From the NCBI GenBank assembly GCA_025351205.1, contig JANXWI010000448.1, positions 1 to 12,538 of the forward strand: 12,538 bases of DNA, given 5' to 3'. Origin of the DNA: Deinococcus sp. (lineage in GTDB: Bacteria > Deinococcota > Deinococci > Deinococcales > Deinococcaceae). Below, piece by piece: positions 1 to 6,386 of the stretch (its first letter is position 1; each line of letters opens with the position of its first letter). The translations under genes were made by a program, and so were the position numbers. The notes beneath the pieces were generated by a model. It was given only the letters and a program-made list of their open reading frames with translations, was not told the DNA's origin and did no database searches.

Positions 1-12
1 CGGAGAGGTCAT

Positions 13-25
13 GACCGCAAGTATA
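13..25 (-). promoter_or_regulatory. Candidate leaderless promoter for a gene leaving the left edge
   Basis: Read on the minus strand, TATACT (20-25) is followed by seven bases (TGCGGTC) and then an ATG at 12-10 that stays open to the window edge (Met-Thr-Ser-Pro). This matches the -10-to-ATG layout at other genes in the window, though the spacing is one base longer than usual. A weak -35-like TTGTAC lies at 40-45 with a short 14-base spacer. Only four codons are visible, so the gene itself cannot be identified. Confidence 0.4.
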
Positions 26-98
26 CAAAGTATTTTGATGTACAAATTGGCCGCAAAATGGCCGTTTTCCCATCTTCAGATGCGGTCAGGGCGCGTGT

Positions 99-1505
99 TC
101 AGGAGCCGCCCGGTGGCCTGGGTTGCCCGCCCGGAGTGGGCGCGGTGTCGCTGGGGTTCGCGGGAAGCGGTGATCCGGTGCCCGGCGTCTGAGTGCCCGG
201 CGTCTGGCCATCCTGAAACTCGCCGCCCACCGGGCCAAGTGCCACCACCGAGCCGGTATCGAGGTTGTAACGGATGACGCTGGCCGTCAGGGTCTGGTCG
301 GCGGTGACCGTTTTGGCGGGGCTTTCGGCGGTGCCCCGCAGAATCGCCACGTTGGCCGCGTCGTCGTATTCGACCCGTTCGGCGCTGCTGGTGCGTGCAC
401 CGTTTTTGAGGGTCACGCCGCCCACCAGCGTGGTGGTCTGGTCGTCCACGTTGACCTCGATGGTGGCGCTGCTCCCGGTCAGAGGGTTGGCCGAACTGTC
501 ACGGGCAAAAGTGATCGGGCCGTCGATACGGGCAATACCGTCCGAGTCGTCGTAGACCAGTTTGCTGCCCTTCAGGCGGGTTTTGCCCTGGGTCACGTTC
601 ACGCTGTCCGGAACGGTGCTGGCCTTTGCCTCGACCTCGCAGCGGGTCAGGCGATCCGAGGTGAGAGAGCTGGCAGGAGTTGGCGTGGCAGGAGTTGGTG
701 TGGCGGAAGTTGGAATGGACGGGGCTGGCGTGACCGGCGCTGAAGTGGTTGGGGCTGTGACGGGTGACGGGGCTGGAGTCGGTGTGGCTGGAGTCGGTGT
801 GGCTGAAATCGGCGTGGCTGAAATCGGTGTGGCAGGCGCTGGAATCGGCGCGGCTCCAGCTGGCGTGCCTGAGGCGGGCGCGGTTGAAGTCGGTGTTGTC
901 GCGGCTGGTGTGACCGGAGTGGACGTGGCCGCAGGCGCCGGATTTGACGCGGTTGGAGGCGATGTGACCGGAGCGGCAACGGCTGGCACGGGAGCAGCCG
1001 CCGCTGGCGCTGTCACCGGAGCCACGGCAGCGGCGTCAAGGTAGCGGGCGGTTCCGGCACTCACCTCGATGTGTCCGTCGCCGCCCTCTTTCTGGCTCAC
1101 CACGGCCAGCGGGGCCACGATCACATTCTTGTCGATGGTCACGCGGATGCCGCCCGCCCCGGTCTCGCTGAACACCGAGATGGTCGGCGTGCCGGGCGGG
1201 TCGTCTTCGAGCGGCTGACAGGCGGTGAAGATTCCGCTCGCGTCCGAGGTTCCGGTCCTGAGCACCGTGATCAGCCGCTTGCTGCCGTCTTTGGCGGTGC
1301 GGGTCAGGCTGACCGAGCTGCCCCCAGAGGCGTCGGCGGCGGGGCCGGGATCGGGTGCCGGGGCGGGCGGCGTCTGAGTTGGCTGGGCCTGAACTGGCTG
1401 AGTCTGCACTGGCTGGGTCTGGGCCAGGGCAAACCCCAGCAGTGGCAATGTCAGCCACCTCAGCCGGGACCACCGCGCCCGAGTTGTCCAGCGCCTGCCT
1501 GCCAT
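99..1505 (-). CDS. OstA/LptA-like periplasmic protein with Ala/Pro/Thr linker
   Basis: A 468-residue exported protein and the last gene of a three-gene minus-strand set. Residues 1-28 form a signal peptide: Arg-rich start, hydrophobic LTLPLLGFALA, likely cleavage before QTQ. A Gln/Pro-rich segment follows (about 29-47). A first beta-rich segment at about 60-155 is probably a degenerate OstA-type domain. Residues about 160-285 are a low-complexity Ala/Pro/Thr linker with ATPIS and ATPTP repeats. A clearer OstA/LptA-type domain lies at about 286-430, with the recurring pattern of short strands such as LKGSKLVYDD, LTGSSATIEV and TSSAERVEYDD. The tail is Pro/Gly-rich. The start has a Shine-Dalgarno-like AGGGGAG just upstream, and the gene lies 22 bases after the other LptA-like gene, which suggests cotranscription. 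LptA proteins form periplasmic bridges that carry lipid to the outer membrane; that role here is inferred. The long linker is unusual for the family. Confidence 0.8.
   Translation of the reverse strand: MAGRRWTTRARWSRLRWLTLPLLGFALAQTQPVQTQPVQAQPTQTPPAPAPDPGPAADASGGSSVSLTRTAKDGSKRLITVLRTGTSDASGIFTACQPLEDDPPGTPTISVFSETGAGGIRVTIDKNVIVAPLAVVSQKEGGDGHIEVSAGTARYLDAAAVAPVTAPAAAAPVPAVAAPVTSPPTASNPAPAATSTPVTPAATTPTSTAPASGTPAGAAPIPAPATPISATPISATPTPATPTPAPSPVTAPTTSAPVTPAPSIPTSATPTPATPTPASSLTSDRLTRCEVEAKASTVPDSVNVTQGKTRLKGSKLVYDDSDGIARIDGPITFARDSSANPLTGSSATIEVNVDDQTTTLVGGVTLKNGARTSSAERVEYDDAANVAILRGTAESPAKTVTADQTLTASVIRYNLDTGSVVALGPVGGEFQDGQTPGTQTPGTGSPLPANPSDTAPTPGGQPRPPGGS
667..711. repeat. 15-bp coding tandem repeat, three units
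   Basis: Three consecutive 15-bp units (667-681, 682-696, 697-711) share a core like GGYGTGGCRGRAGTT. They lie inside the LptA-like gene and encode Ala-Thr-Pro-Thr-Pro type pentapeptides on the minus strand. The 15-bp period keeps the reading frame when copies are gained or lost. Confidence 0.75.
781..840. repeat. 15-bp coding tandem repeat, four units
   Basis: Units at 781-795, 796-810, 811-825 and 826-840. Three follow GGYGTGGCTGRARTC closely; the fourth (GGTGTGGCAGGCGCT) has diverged. On the coding strand they give ATPIS and ATPTP pentapeptides of the linker. A partial unit precedes them at 769-780. Confidence 0.8.
1381..1425. repeat. 15-bp coding repeat behind the signal peptide, three units
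   Basis: Units at 1381-1395, 1396-1410 and 1411-1425 all begin GGCTGRG. On the minus strand they encode the QTQPV/QAQPT-type residues right after the signal peptide. The repeat has the same 15-bp period as the linker repeats but a different sequence. Confidence 0.65.
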
Positions 1506-1527
1506 ACGTCTCCCCTTCCCTTCCCCG

Positions 1528-2439
1528 CTACTTCTCGCCGCTCAGCTTGAACTGCGCCGCAGGAATGGTGAACCCGGCGTCCACCGCCCGCACCCGGCCC
1601 AGGTCGGTGCGCTGCTCCAGAGCGCCGCTGGCGCGCGCCCGCACCGTGGTTCCGGTCTTGCTGTCCACGCTCACGGCGTTGCCCACCACGTAGGCCACGT
1701 TCTTGGCGTCGTCGTAGTACACCGCGTCTCCGGTGGTGGTGGTCGTGCCCTGGGTCAGCTTCACCTTGCCCAGCACGTACAGCAGCTTGCCCTTGGTCAG
1801 AATCCGGGCCTCGGTGCCCACCACGTTCAGCTCCTTGGCCTTGGCGGTGGCCGCGCGGCTGAGCGACATGTTGCCGGTCAGCAGGCCCAGTTCCTTGCCC
1901 TCGTCGAACACCACCTTGTCGGCGCGGCCCGTCTGCACGCCGCTGACCAGTTTCACGTTGCCGGTGCTGGTACTCATGTTGGTGTCCACGTCCAGGCTCA
2001 TGTTCGCCGCCGCGATGTTCACCGGGTCGTCTCCCTTCTTCTCGGGCGTGAACACCGCGCTGGGCGCGCCGGTCAATATGCCCTGGCCGCTCGCCTCGCT
2101 GTAGTTCAGGGCCGCGCCTTTGGCGGTCAGGCGTCCGCGCAGCACGGTCACGCCGCCCGTGAAGTCGGCGCTGCGCTTACCTTCGGCGCTGGCCATCGGG
2201 GTGCCGGCGGGCGCCTTCATGCTGGCCTGCGGCGCGGCGATGCTCACGGTGCCCACCGTGGCCTTCACGGCGGCGCCCGCCTTGCCGGTGTAGTTGTAGG
2301 GACCGTTTCTCAGGTCGCCCTGGAGCTGGGCGCTGGTTTCAAACTTCAGCACCCGGTTGGCGGGGGCGGCGGCGGCGGCCAGGGTGCTGCCGATCAGGGC
2401 CGAGAGCAGGACGGTAACGCGGGTCTGGTTGCGGTTCAT
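1528..2439 (-). CDS. OstA/LptA-like periplasmic protein
   Basis: A 303-residue exported protein. The signal peptide spans about 1-24 (Arg near the start, then VLLSALIGSTLAAAAA, cleavage near APA). The mature part is almost all short beta strands of the OstA/LptA beta-jellyroll type, in two repeats: about 30-150 (e.g. FTGGVTVLRGRLTAKGAALNY) and about 155-290 (e.g. LTQGTTTTTGDAVYYDDAKN). The second half resembles the C-terminal domain of the downstream LptA-like protein, so the two are probable paralogues. GGAGG lies four bases before the ATG, which supports this start. By analogy with LptA it may form part of a periplasmic conduit for an envelope lipid. The cargo is unknown, because Deinococcus is not thought to make classical LPS. 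The LptC-like gene lies 156 bases upstream. Confidence 0.82.
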   Translation of the reverse strand: MNRNQTRVTVLLSALIGSTLAAAAAPANRVLKFETSAQLQGDLRNGPYNYTGKAGAAVKATVGTVSIAAPQASMKAPAGTPMASAEGKRSADFTGGVTVLRGRLTAKGAALNYSEASGQGILTGAPSAVFTPEKKGDDPVNIAAANMSLDVDTNMSTSTGNVKLVSGVQTGRADKVVFDEGKELGLLTGNMSLSRAATAKAKELNVVGTEARILTKGKLLYVLGKVKLTQGTTTTTGDAVYYDDAKNVAYVVGNAVSVDSKTGTTVRARASGALEQRTDLGRVRAVDAGFTIPAAQFKLSGEK

Positions 2440-2489
2440 GGGGCCTCCGGGCCGTGCTGGAATCGGGAACTGGGTAAAATTCGTAGCGG

Positions 2490-2523
2490 GTGATTCAGGG
2501 TGACAGGTGATTCACTGTGACAG
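2490..2523. repeat. 17-bp tandem direct repeat upstream of lptA-like gene
   Basis: Two adjacent 17-bp units, 2490-2506 and 2507-2523, match at 15 of 17 positions (GTGATTCA, two variable bases, GTGACAG). They lie 50-85 bases before the ATG of the LptA-like gene at 2439, in the 156-base gap after the LptC-like gene. GTGATTCAC and TCACTGTGA inside them are small dyads, so the pair could be a tandem operator. No regulator is identified. Confidence 0.6.
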
Positions 2524-2595
2524 GCGCAGCTGACTTCGGCTTGACGGCGGCTCTCACGTGCGGGCCACATACAGGGCCACAGTGAGTCACGTGCG

Positions 2596-3228
2596 TCACA
2601 CGGGCCTGGGCACGACATGGCCGTTCTTGCAGACGGTGGTGGGGTTGGTCTGGACCGTGAAGCCGGGCCGCTGGGAACCCTGTACGTTGCTCAGGTCGAA
2701 AGGCGAGGTGAAGTCGTCGATCTCACCGTTGAGGCTGGGTGAGGTGATCCCGACGTACGGAGCGCTGTAACCGGAACGCTGATTGATGACCACGGGTCTG
2801 TCGCCGCTGGCCCGGAAATTCAGGGCGTAGCAGCCGTCGATGAGGTACATCCGGGCTTCGGTGGCCTTCAGGTTGTCGTCGGCGTCAATGATCAGGCGTT
2901 TGGCCTTCAGCGTCAGGTCGAGCGTCTCGCTGCCGTCCGGGCCGCGCAGCCAGCGCTCTCCCTGGCCCAGATCGTCGAGCGTGTTTTCCTGTTGCAGCGG
3001 GTCGATGCTCACCTGTCGGGCCGCGAAGCGCCACACCGCCTGCCGGTCCTGCTCCGGGTACAGGCTGAACCGCACGCCCTGCAAGGTCACGCCCGAGGTC
3101 GGCACGCTGCTTCCGTAGGGCAGAAATGAGAACGCCACCCCGAACACCAGGAGGCAGGCGAGAAAGATCAGCGCGGCCCTGAACACGCAGGCATGATAGC
3201 GGGACAGCCTCATGAGAGTGCTTAGCAT
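2596..3228 (-). CDS. Membrane-anchored LptC-like protein
   Basis: A 210-residue protein with a short basic N-terminus, one hydrophobic segment at about 18-37 (ALIFLACLLVFGVAFSFL) and a soluble beta-rich remainder at about 45-210 predicted to face the periplasm. An N-terminal anchor plus beta-rich domain, placed before two LptA-like genes, is the plan of LptC, which passes lipid from the inner-membrane LptB2FG complex to LptA. The family call rests mostly on context and topology, since no diagnostic motif is visible. The start is uncertain: the first ATG (3228) lies inside a tandem repeat, the next (3213, five codons later) is outside it, and neither has a clear ribosome binding site or a standard -10. 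Strands such as LDLTLKAKRLIIDADDN fit an LptC/OstA-like fold. Confidence 0.6.
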   Translation of the reverse strand: MLSTLMRLSRYHACVFRAALIFLACLLVFGVAFSFLPYGSSVPTSGVTLQGVRFSLYPEQDRQAVWRFAARQVSIDPLQQENTLDDLGQGERWLRGPDGSETLDLTLKAKRLIIDADDNLKATEARMYLIDGCYALNFRASGDRPVVINQRSGYSAPYVGITSPSLNGEIDDFTSPFDLSNVQGSQRPGFTVQTNPTTVCKNGHVVPRPV

Positions 3229-3280
3229 CAGGTGGGGGGCATCAGATGGGGGGCATCAGGTGGGGGGGCATCAGGTGAGG
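3225..3280. repeat. 14-15 bp tandem repeat, four units, over a gene start
   Basis: Units GCATCAGRTGGGGG at 3225-3238, 3239-3252, 3253-3267 (one extra G) and a shorter diverged 3268-3280. The first unit contains the first possible ATG of the LptC-like gene, read on the minus strand as CTGATG. The remaining units fill its upstream region, between it and the divergent nspC gene. Confidence 0.85.
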
Positions 3281-3349
3281 CAGTGCGTGGGCAGACGCGC
3301 GGCACCGCACAATCCCCGGCCCATTACCCTCTGCCCCGCTCCGCCTTGT

Positions 3350-3361
3350 TAGGCTGTACCC
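3350..3361 (+). promoter_or_regulatory. Leaderless promoter of nspC (-10 and start)
   Basis: TAGGCT (3350-3355), six bases (GTACCC), then ATG at 3362. The spacing would place transcription initiation at or next to the A of the ATG, and no Shine-Dalgarno sequence is present. No convincing -35 box was found. Confidence 0.6.
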
Positions 3362-4549
<1,188 letters not shown>

Positions 4550-4580
4550 CACACCTTCCAGCGATCAGTGGGGGTGCGTC

Positions 4581-4640
4581 TTCCCCTCGCCCCCGGCGGG
4601 AGAGGGGCCTCGCGCAGCGAGGGGGTGAGGGGGGAGCGGG
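4581..4640 (+). repeat. GC-rich dispersed repeat with two hairpins (copy A)
   Basis: Two stem-loops in a row: CCCCTC (4583-4588) pairs with GAGGGG (4602-4607), and CCTCGC (4608-4613) pairs with GCGAGG (4617-4622) around a GCA loop. After them come GAGGGGGTGA (4619-4628) and a CGGGCTGAGC tail. The GGGGGTGA and CGGGCTGRGC blocks recur in copy B near 5971, so these appear to be members of one intergenic repeat family. It lies 30 bases after nspC. Confidence 0.55.
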
Positions 4641-4710
4641 CTGAGCCTCCAGAAAAGTTCGAAGAAGTATTCTCCACTGGTCGGTTGACATTGAGCCGAC
4701 ATTCAGAAAC

Positions 4711-4750
4711 GAAGCGGGCCACGTCATTATCGACGTGGCCCTCTTCTGTT
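4711..4750. terminator. Bidirectional terminator between nspC and crp-like gene
   Basis: A perfect 10-bp stem, GGGCCACGTC (4716-4725) with GACGTGGCCC (4732-4741), encloses the loop ATTATC. A further GAAG/CTTC pairing lies beyond one mismatch. T-rich sequence follows on both strands (TCTTCTGTT rightward, GCTTCGTTTCT leftward). It lies between two converging genes, as expected for a shared intrinsic terminator. Confidence 0.85.
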
Positions 4751-4788
4751 GAGCAAAATGTATCAAACCTTTATCAAAATTCAGGCGT

Positions 4789-5436
4789 TCAGCTCAGACC
4801 GGCGAGGGTTCGCAGGTCGTTCTCGGCCACCAGGGTGATGCAGCGGTAGGCCGGGCTGAGCAGGCCGTCGTCGCGCATCTCACCGATCAGCTTGCTCACG
4901 CTCTCACGGGTGGCTCCGGTGCCCTCGGCGATCAGCTCGTGGGTGGCCCGCACAAAGGGCTGTCCGCTGCTGTGGCGTCCGCCCAGGCTGCTGTCGGAGA
5001 GGTTGAGCAGGTAGCGGGCGATGCGTTCGCGCAACTCGCCGTCCTGAATGTGAACGCCGTCGGTCATGACCCGCTGGAGCTGCGCCGAGAGGCTGCGCGT
5101 GACCAGCCACAGCTCATCGCCGCTCAGGTGCTGCAAATGAATGGGCTTGACGCTGGCGTCGGTCAGGGCAATCACCTGGTGGGTGCGGTTCAGGCCGTGC
5201 AGCGCTTCCTCACCGAAGATGTCGCCGGGGCGGATGTGGCGCACGGTCAGGTTGCGGCCCTGGGGGGTCAGGCGCACCGCCCGCAGCAGCCCGCTCTCCA
5301 GCTGGTACAGCGACTGACTCAGGTCTCCGGCGTAGTACAGGGTGTCGCCGCGCCGGATGGGCCGCCCGTGCAGCTCGGTCTGGGGCAGCTCGGAGGCGGA
5401 GGGCAGGGAGCTGGAGGGAACAGGCTGCATGGACAT
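4789..5436 (-). CDS. Crp/Fnr-family transcriptional regulator
   Basis: A 215-residue regulator of the usual family length. Residues about 22-120 form the cyclic-nucleotide-binding beta-barrel (RPIRRGDTLYYAGD, then GDIFGEEAL at 71-79). The phosphate-cassette positions G75-E76 and R84-T85 resemble the cAMP-binding cassette of E. coli CRP (GE...RS), so cNMP binding is plausible but not shown. A dimerisation helix at about 105-135 is followed by a winged helix-turn-helix with recognition region THELIAEGTGATRESVSKLI (165-184). A good ribosome site, GAAGGAG six bases before the ATG, decides the start and contrasts with the leaderless genes nearby; Met-3 is an alternative. Deinococcus carries several Crp paralogues, including the stress regulator DdrI; which one this corresponds to is not certain. 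The long upstream region suggests complex control. Confidence 0.93.
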   Translation of the reverse strand: MSMQPVPSSSLPSASELPQTELHGRPIRRGDTLYYAGDLSQSLYQLESGLLRAVRLTPQGRNLTVRHIRPGDIFGEEALHGLNRTHQVIALTDASVKPIHLQHLSGDELWLVTRSLSAQLQRVMTDGVHIQDGELRERIARYLLNLSDSSLGGRHSSGQPFVRATHELIAEGTGATRESVSKLIGEMRDDGLLSPAYRCITLVAENDLRTLAGLS

Positions 5437-5442
5437 GGTGGA

Positions 5443-5449
5443 CTCCTTC
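5443..5449 (-). promoter_or_regulatory. Ribosome binding site of the crp-like gene
   Basis: Minus-strand GAAGGAG, then six bases (TCCACC), then ATG at 5436. A clear Shine-Dalgarno signal in a window where most genes lack one, so this mRNA has a real 5' leader. Confidence 0.8.
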
Positions 5450-5561
5450 GGGGCGGCCCGCGCGGGACCAGCTCGGATACGACGCCGATGAAATGTTGGG
5501 CGCGTCCGGGTCGGTTCCCTGACGGCTCATCCAGCCCAGTTCTGCCTTCTTGCTCCCAGAC

Positions 5562-5578
5562 TGTACAACCTTTGTACA
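5562..5578. promoter_or_regulatory. Candidate operator: 17-bp palindrome upstream of crp-like gene
   Basis: TGTACAA (5562-5568) and TTGTACA (5572-5578) are perfect inverted arms around CCT, about 125 bases before the crp-like ATG. Each arm also contains the self-complementary TGTACA. A TTGACA hexamer on the minus strand (5604-5609) lies just upstream, although no well-spaced -10 was found. The binding protein is unknown. Confidence 0.5.
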
Positions 5579-5778
5579 AGCTTCAACTGTGAGCAGACCA
5601 CTTTGTCAAGAAGGGCCAAATGGCGGTGCCAATTTCTGAAGGCGTTCCTGTATGTGGGCAGGACAGAGGTCAAAAAGAGAGCGTCATGCGTGGCGTGTTG
5701 TTTCCTCCGCCACAGGTTGCCTGTCACGGCAGCTCTGGGACGCCGCGCAACCATGTTTTTAGGGCGACAGGTTTTGTG

Positions 5779-5888
5779 ATACGGATTCCGCTTAATTCCG
5801 TAACACCCGTAAAAGCGGGCAAGCGTCCTCATGGGCGCTGCTCTGACCAAGAAGCGCCGGGTGTTCCTCCATACCGCAGAATCCGTAT
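5779..5888. repeat. Nested inverted-repeat element, about 110 bp
   Basis: The outer arms ATACGGATTC (5779-5788) and GAATCCGTAT (5879-5888) are a perfect 10-bp inverted repeat, extending to 12 of 13 bases inward. Ten bases inside on each side, AACACCCG (5802-5809) pairs with CGGGTGTT (5858-5865). Inside that, GGCGCT (5834-5839) pairs with AGCGCC (5853-5858). Together these would fold into one long interrupted hairpin. It could be a small non-coding repeat (MITE-like) or a structured RNA. No target-site duplication was found. Confidence 0.55.
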
Positions 5889-5948
5889 TCCTTCCCACTA
5901 CATAAACAACCGATCAGGATGGGGTGAATTTAGGCCGCTTCGCTCCCT

Positions 5949-5995
5949 CACCCTTGAGGGGGGAGGGCTGGGGAGGGGGTGAACGGGCTGGGCAT
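5949..5995 (+). repeat. G-rich dispersed repeat (copy B)
   Basis: Contains a CTCCCTCACCC/GGGGGGAG hairpin-like start just before it (5943-5963), then GGGAGGGGGTGA (5971-5982) and CGGGCTGGGC. The 12-base block occurs inverted in copy C, and the GGGGGTGA plus CGGGCTGRGC arrangement matches copy A. Confidence 0.5.
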
Positions 5996-6058
5996 CAGAG
6001 GCGTATTTTGTCGATGACCTACCCTGATCGATTGACGGTGTACTACTTCTGTTGGTCG

Positions 6059-6089
6059 GATTGATTCGGAACACAGAACAGAATCAATC
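6059..6089. repeat. 9-bp perfect inverted repeat with 13-base loop
   Basis: GATTGATTC (6059-6067) and GAATCAATC (6081-6089) are exact inverse complements around GGAACACAGAACA. No T-run follows on either side, so a terminator is unlikely. It could be an operator or an RNA hairpin; its role is unknown. Confidence 0.5.
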
Positions 6090-6136
6090 GGAACCCGTAT
6101 GAGCCAGTGGTTCGGACAGTTTCGATGGGCAGGACG

Positions 6137-6172
6137 AAGCGGATCGTGGAAAAGAAGCGGATCAAGGAAAAG
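6137..6172. repeat. 18-bp tandem repeat, two units
   Basis: Units at 6137-6154 and 6155-6172 share AAGCGGATC, two variable bases, then GGAAAAG (16 of 18 identical). They sit between the inverted copies B and C of the G-rich repeat, in non-coding sequence. Confidence 0.65.
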
Positions 6173-6194
6173 CCGTCTAGGACGCCAAGTCCAC

Positions 6195-6250
6195 TCACCC
6201 CCTCCCAACCTCCTCCCTCCGCAAGCGGCTGTACCAGTCAGGGGGGAGGG
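6195..6250 (-). repeat. G-rich dispersed repeat (copy C, inverted)
   Basis: TCACCCCCTCCC (6195-6206) is the exact inverse of the 12-base block in copy B. It is followed by further CCTCC-rich sequence and, after a short spacer, GGGGGGAGGG (6241-6250), which can pair back with CCTCCCTCC-type sequence at 6209-6220. Copies B and C bracket about 212 bp. Confidence 0.5.
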
Positions 6251-6331
6251 ACAAAAACGCCCTGTTTGTCAGCATTAGATTTCTTGGTTCAGAGACTGTC
6301 CGGACCATTGATGAGCAGGCGTTTCGTCTCC

Positions 6332-6386
6332 CCTGTTCGGCAGAGTCGCGCGGTCCAGGCAGGGAAAACTCTGCCTTCAGAACAGG
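6332..6386 (-). terminator. Long hairpin at the 3' end of the deacetylase gene
   Basis: Read on the minus strand, CCTGTTC then GGCAGAGT pair with ACTCTGCC then GAACAGG, giving 15 base pairs. The only interruption is a four-base bulge (TGAA) that contains the stop codon of the deacetylase gene; the loop is about 21 bases. No T-run follows, so intrinsic termination is doubtful. mRNA 3' end protection is an alternative. Confidence 0.45.

Larger units (their letters stand above)
5437..6376. other. 940-bp gene-free region rich in repeats and hairpins
   Basis: No convincing coding region was found here on either strand. It holds the leader of the crp-like gene, a TGTACA palindrome (5562-5578), a nested-stem element (5779-5888), G-rich repeat copies B (5949-5995) and C (6195-6250) in inverted orientation, a GATTGATTC inverted repeat (6059-6089), an 18-bp tandem repeat (6137-6172) and the hairpin at the 3' end of the deacetylase gene (6332-6386). 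Its base composition is visibly lower in GC than the flanking genes, mainly between 5560 and 6180. Confidence 0.7.

Noticed and set aside
11..277. An 88-codon plus-strand frame with GGAG just before its ATG
   Set aside because: Most of it is antisense to the 3' end of the LptA-like gene, and the product is Arg/Pro-rich without any domain. The ribosome-site match is probably chance.
562..1044. A plus-strand frame encoding Gly-Val-Ala repeats, elastin-like
   Set aside because: It is the antisense reading of the 15-bp linker repeats in the LptA-like gene. The repeat period keeps all frames open, and there is no start signal.
2436..2618. A 60-codon minus-strand frame filling the gap between LptC-like and LptA-like genes
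   Set aside because: It overlaps the end of the LptC-like gene and the start of the LptA-like gene, covers the tandem repeats, and has no recognisable signal, membrane or domain feature.
3225..3280. Possible CRISPR-like array
   Set aside because: The units are directly adjacent with no unique spacers, only four copies exist, and no cas gene is nearby.
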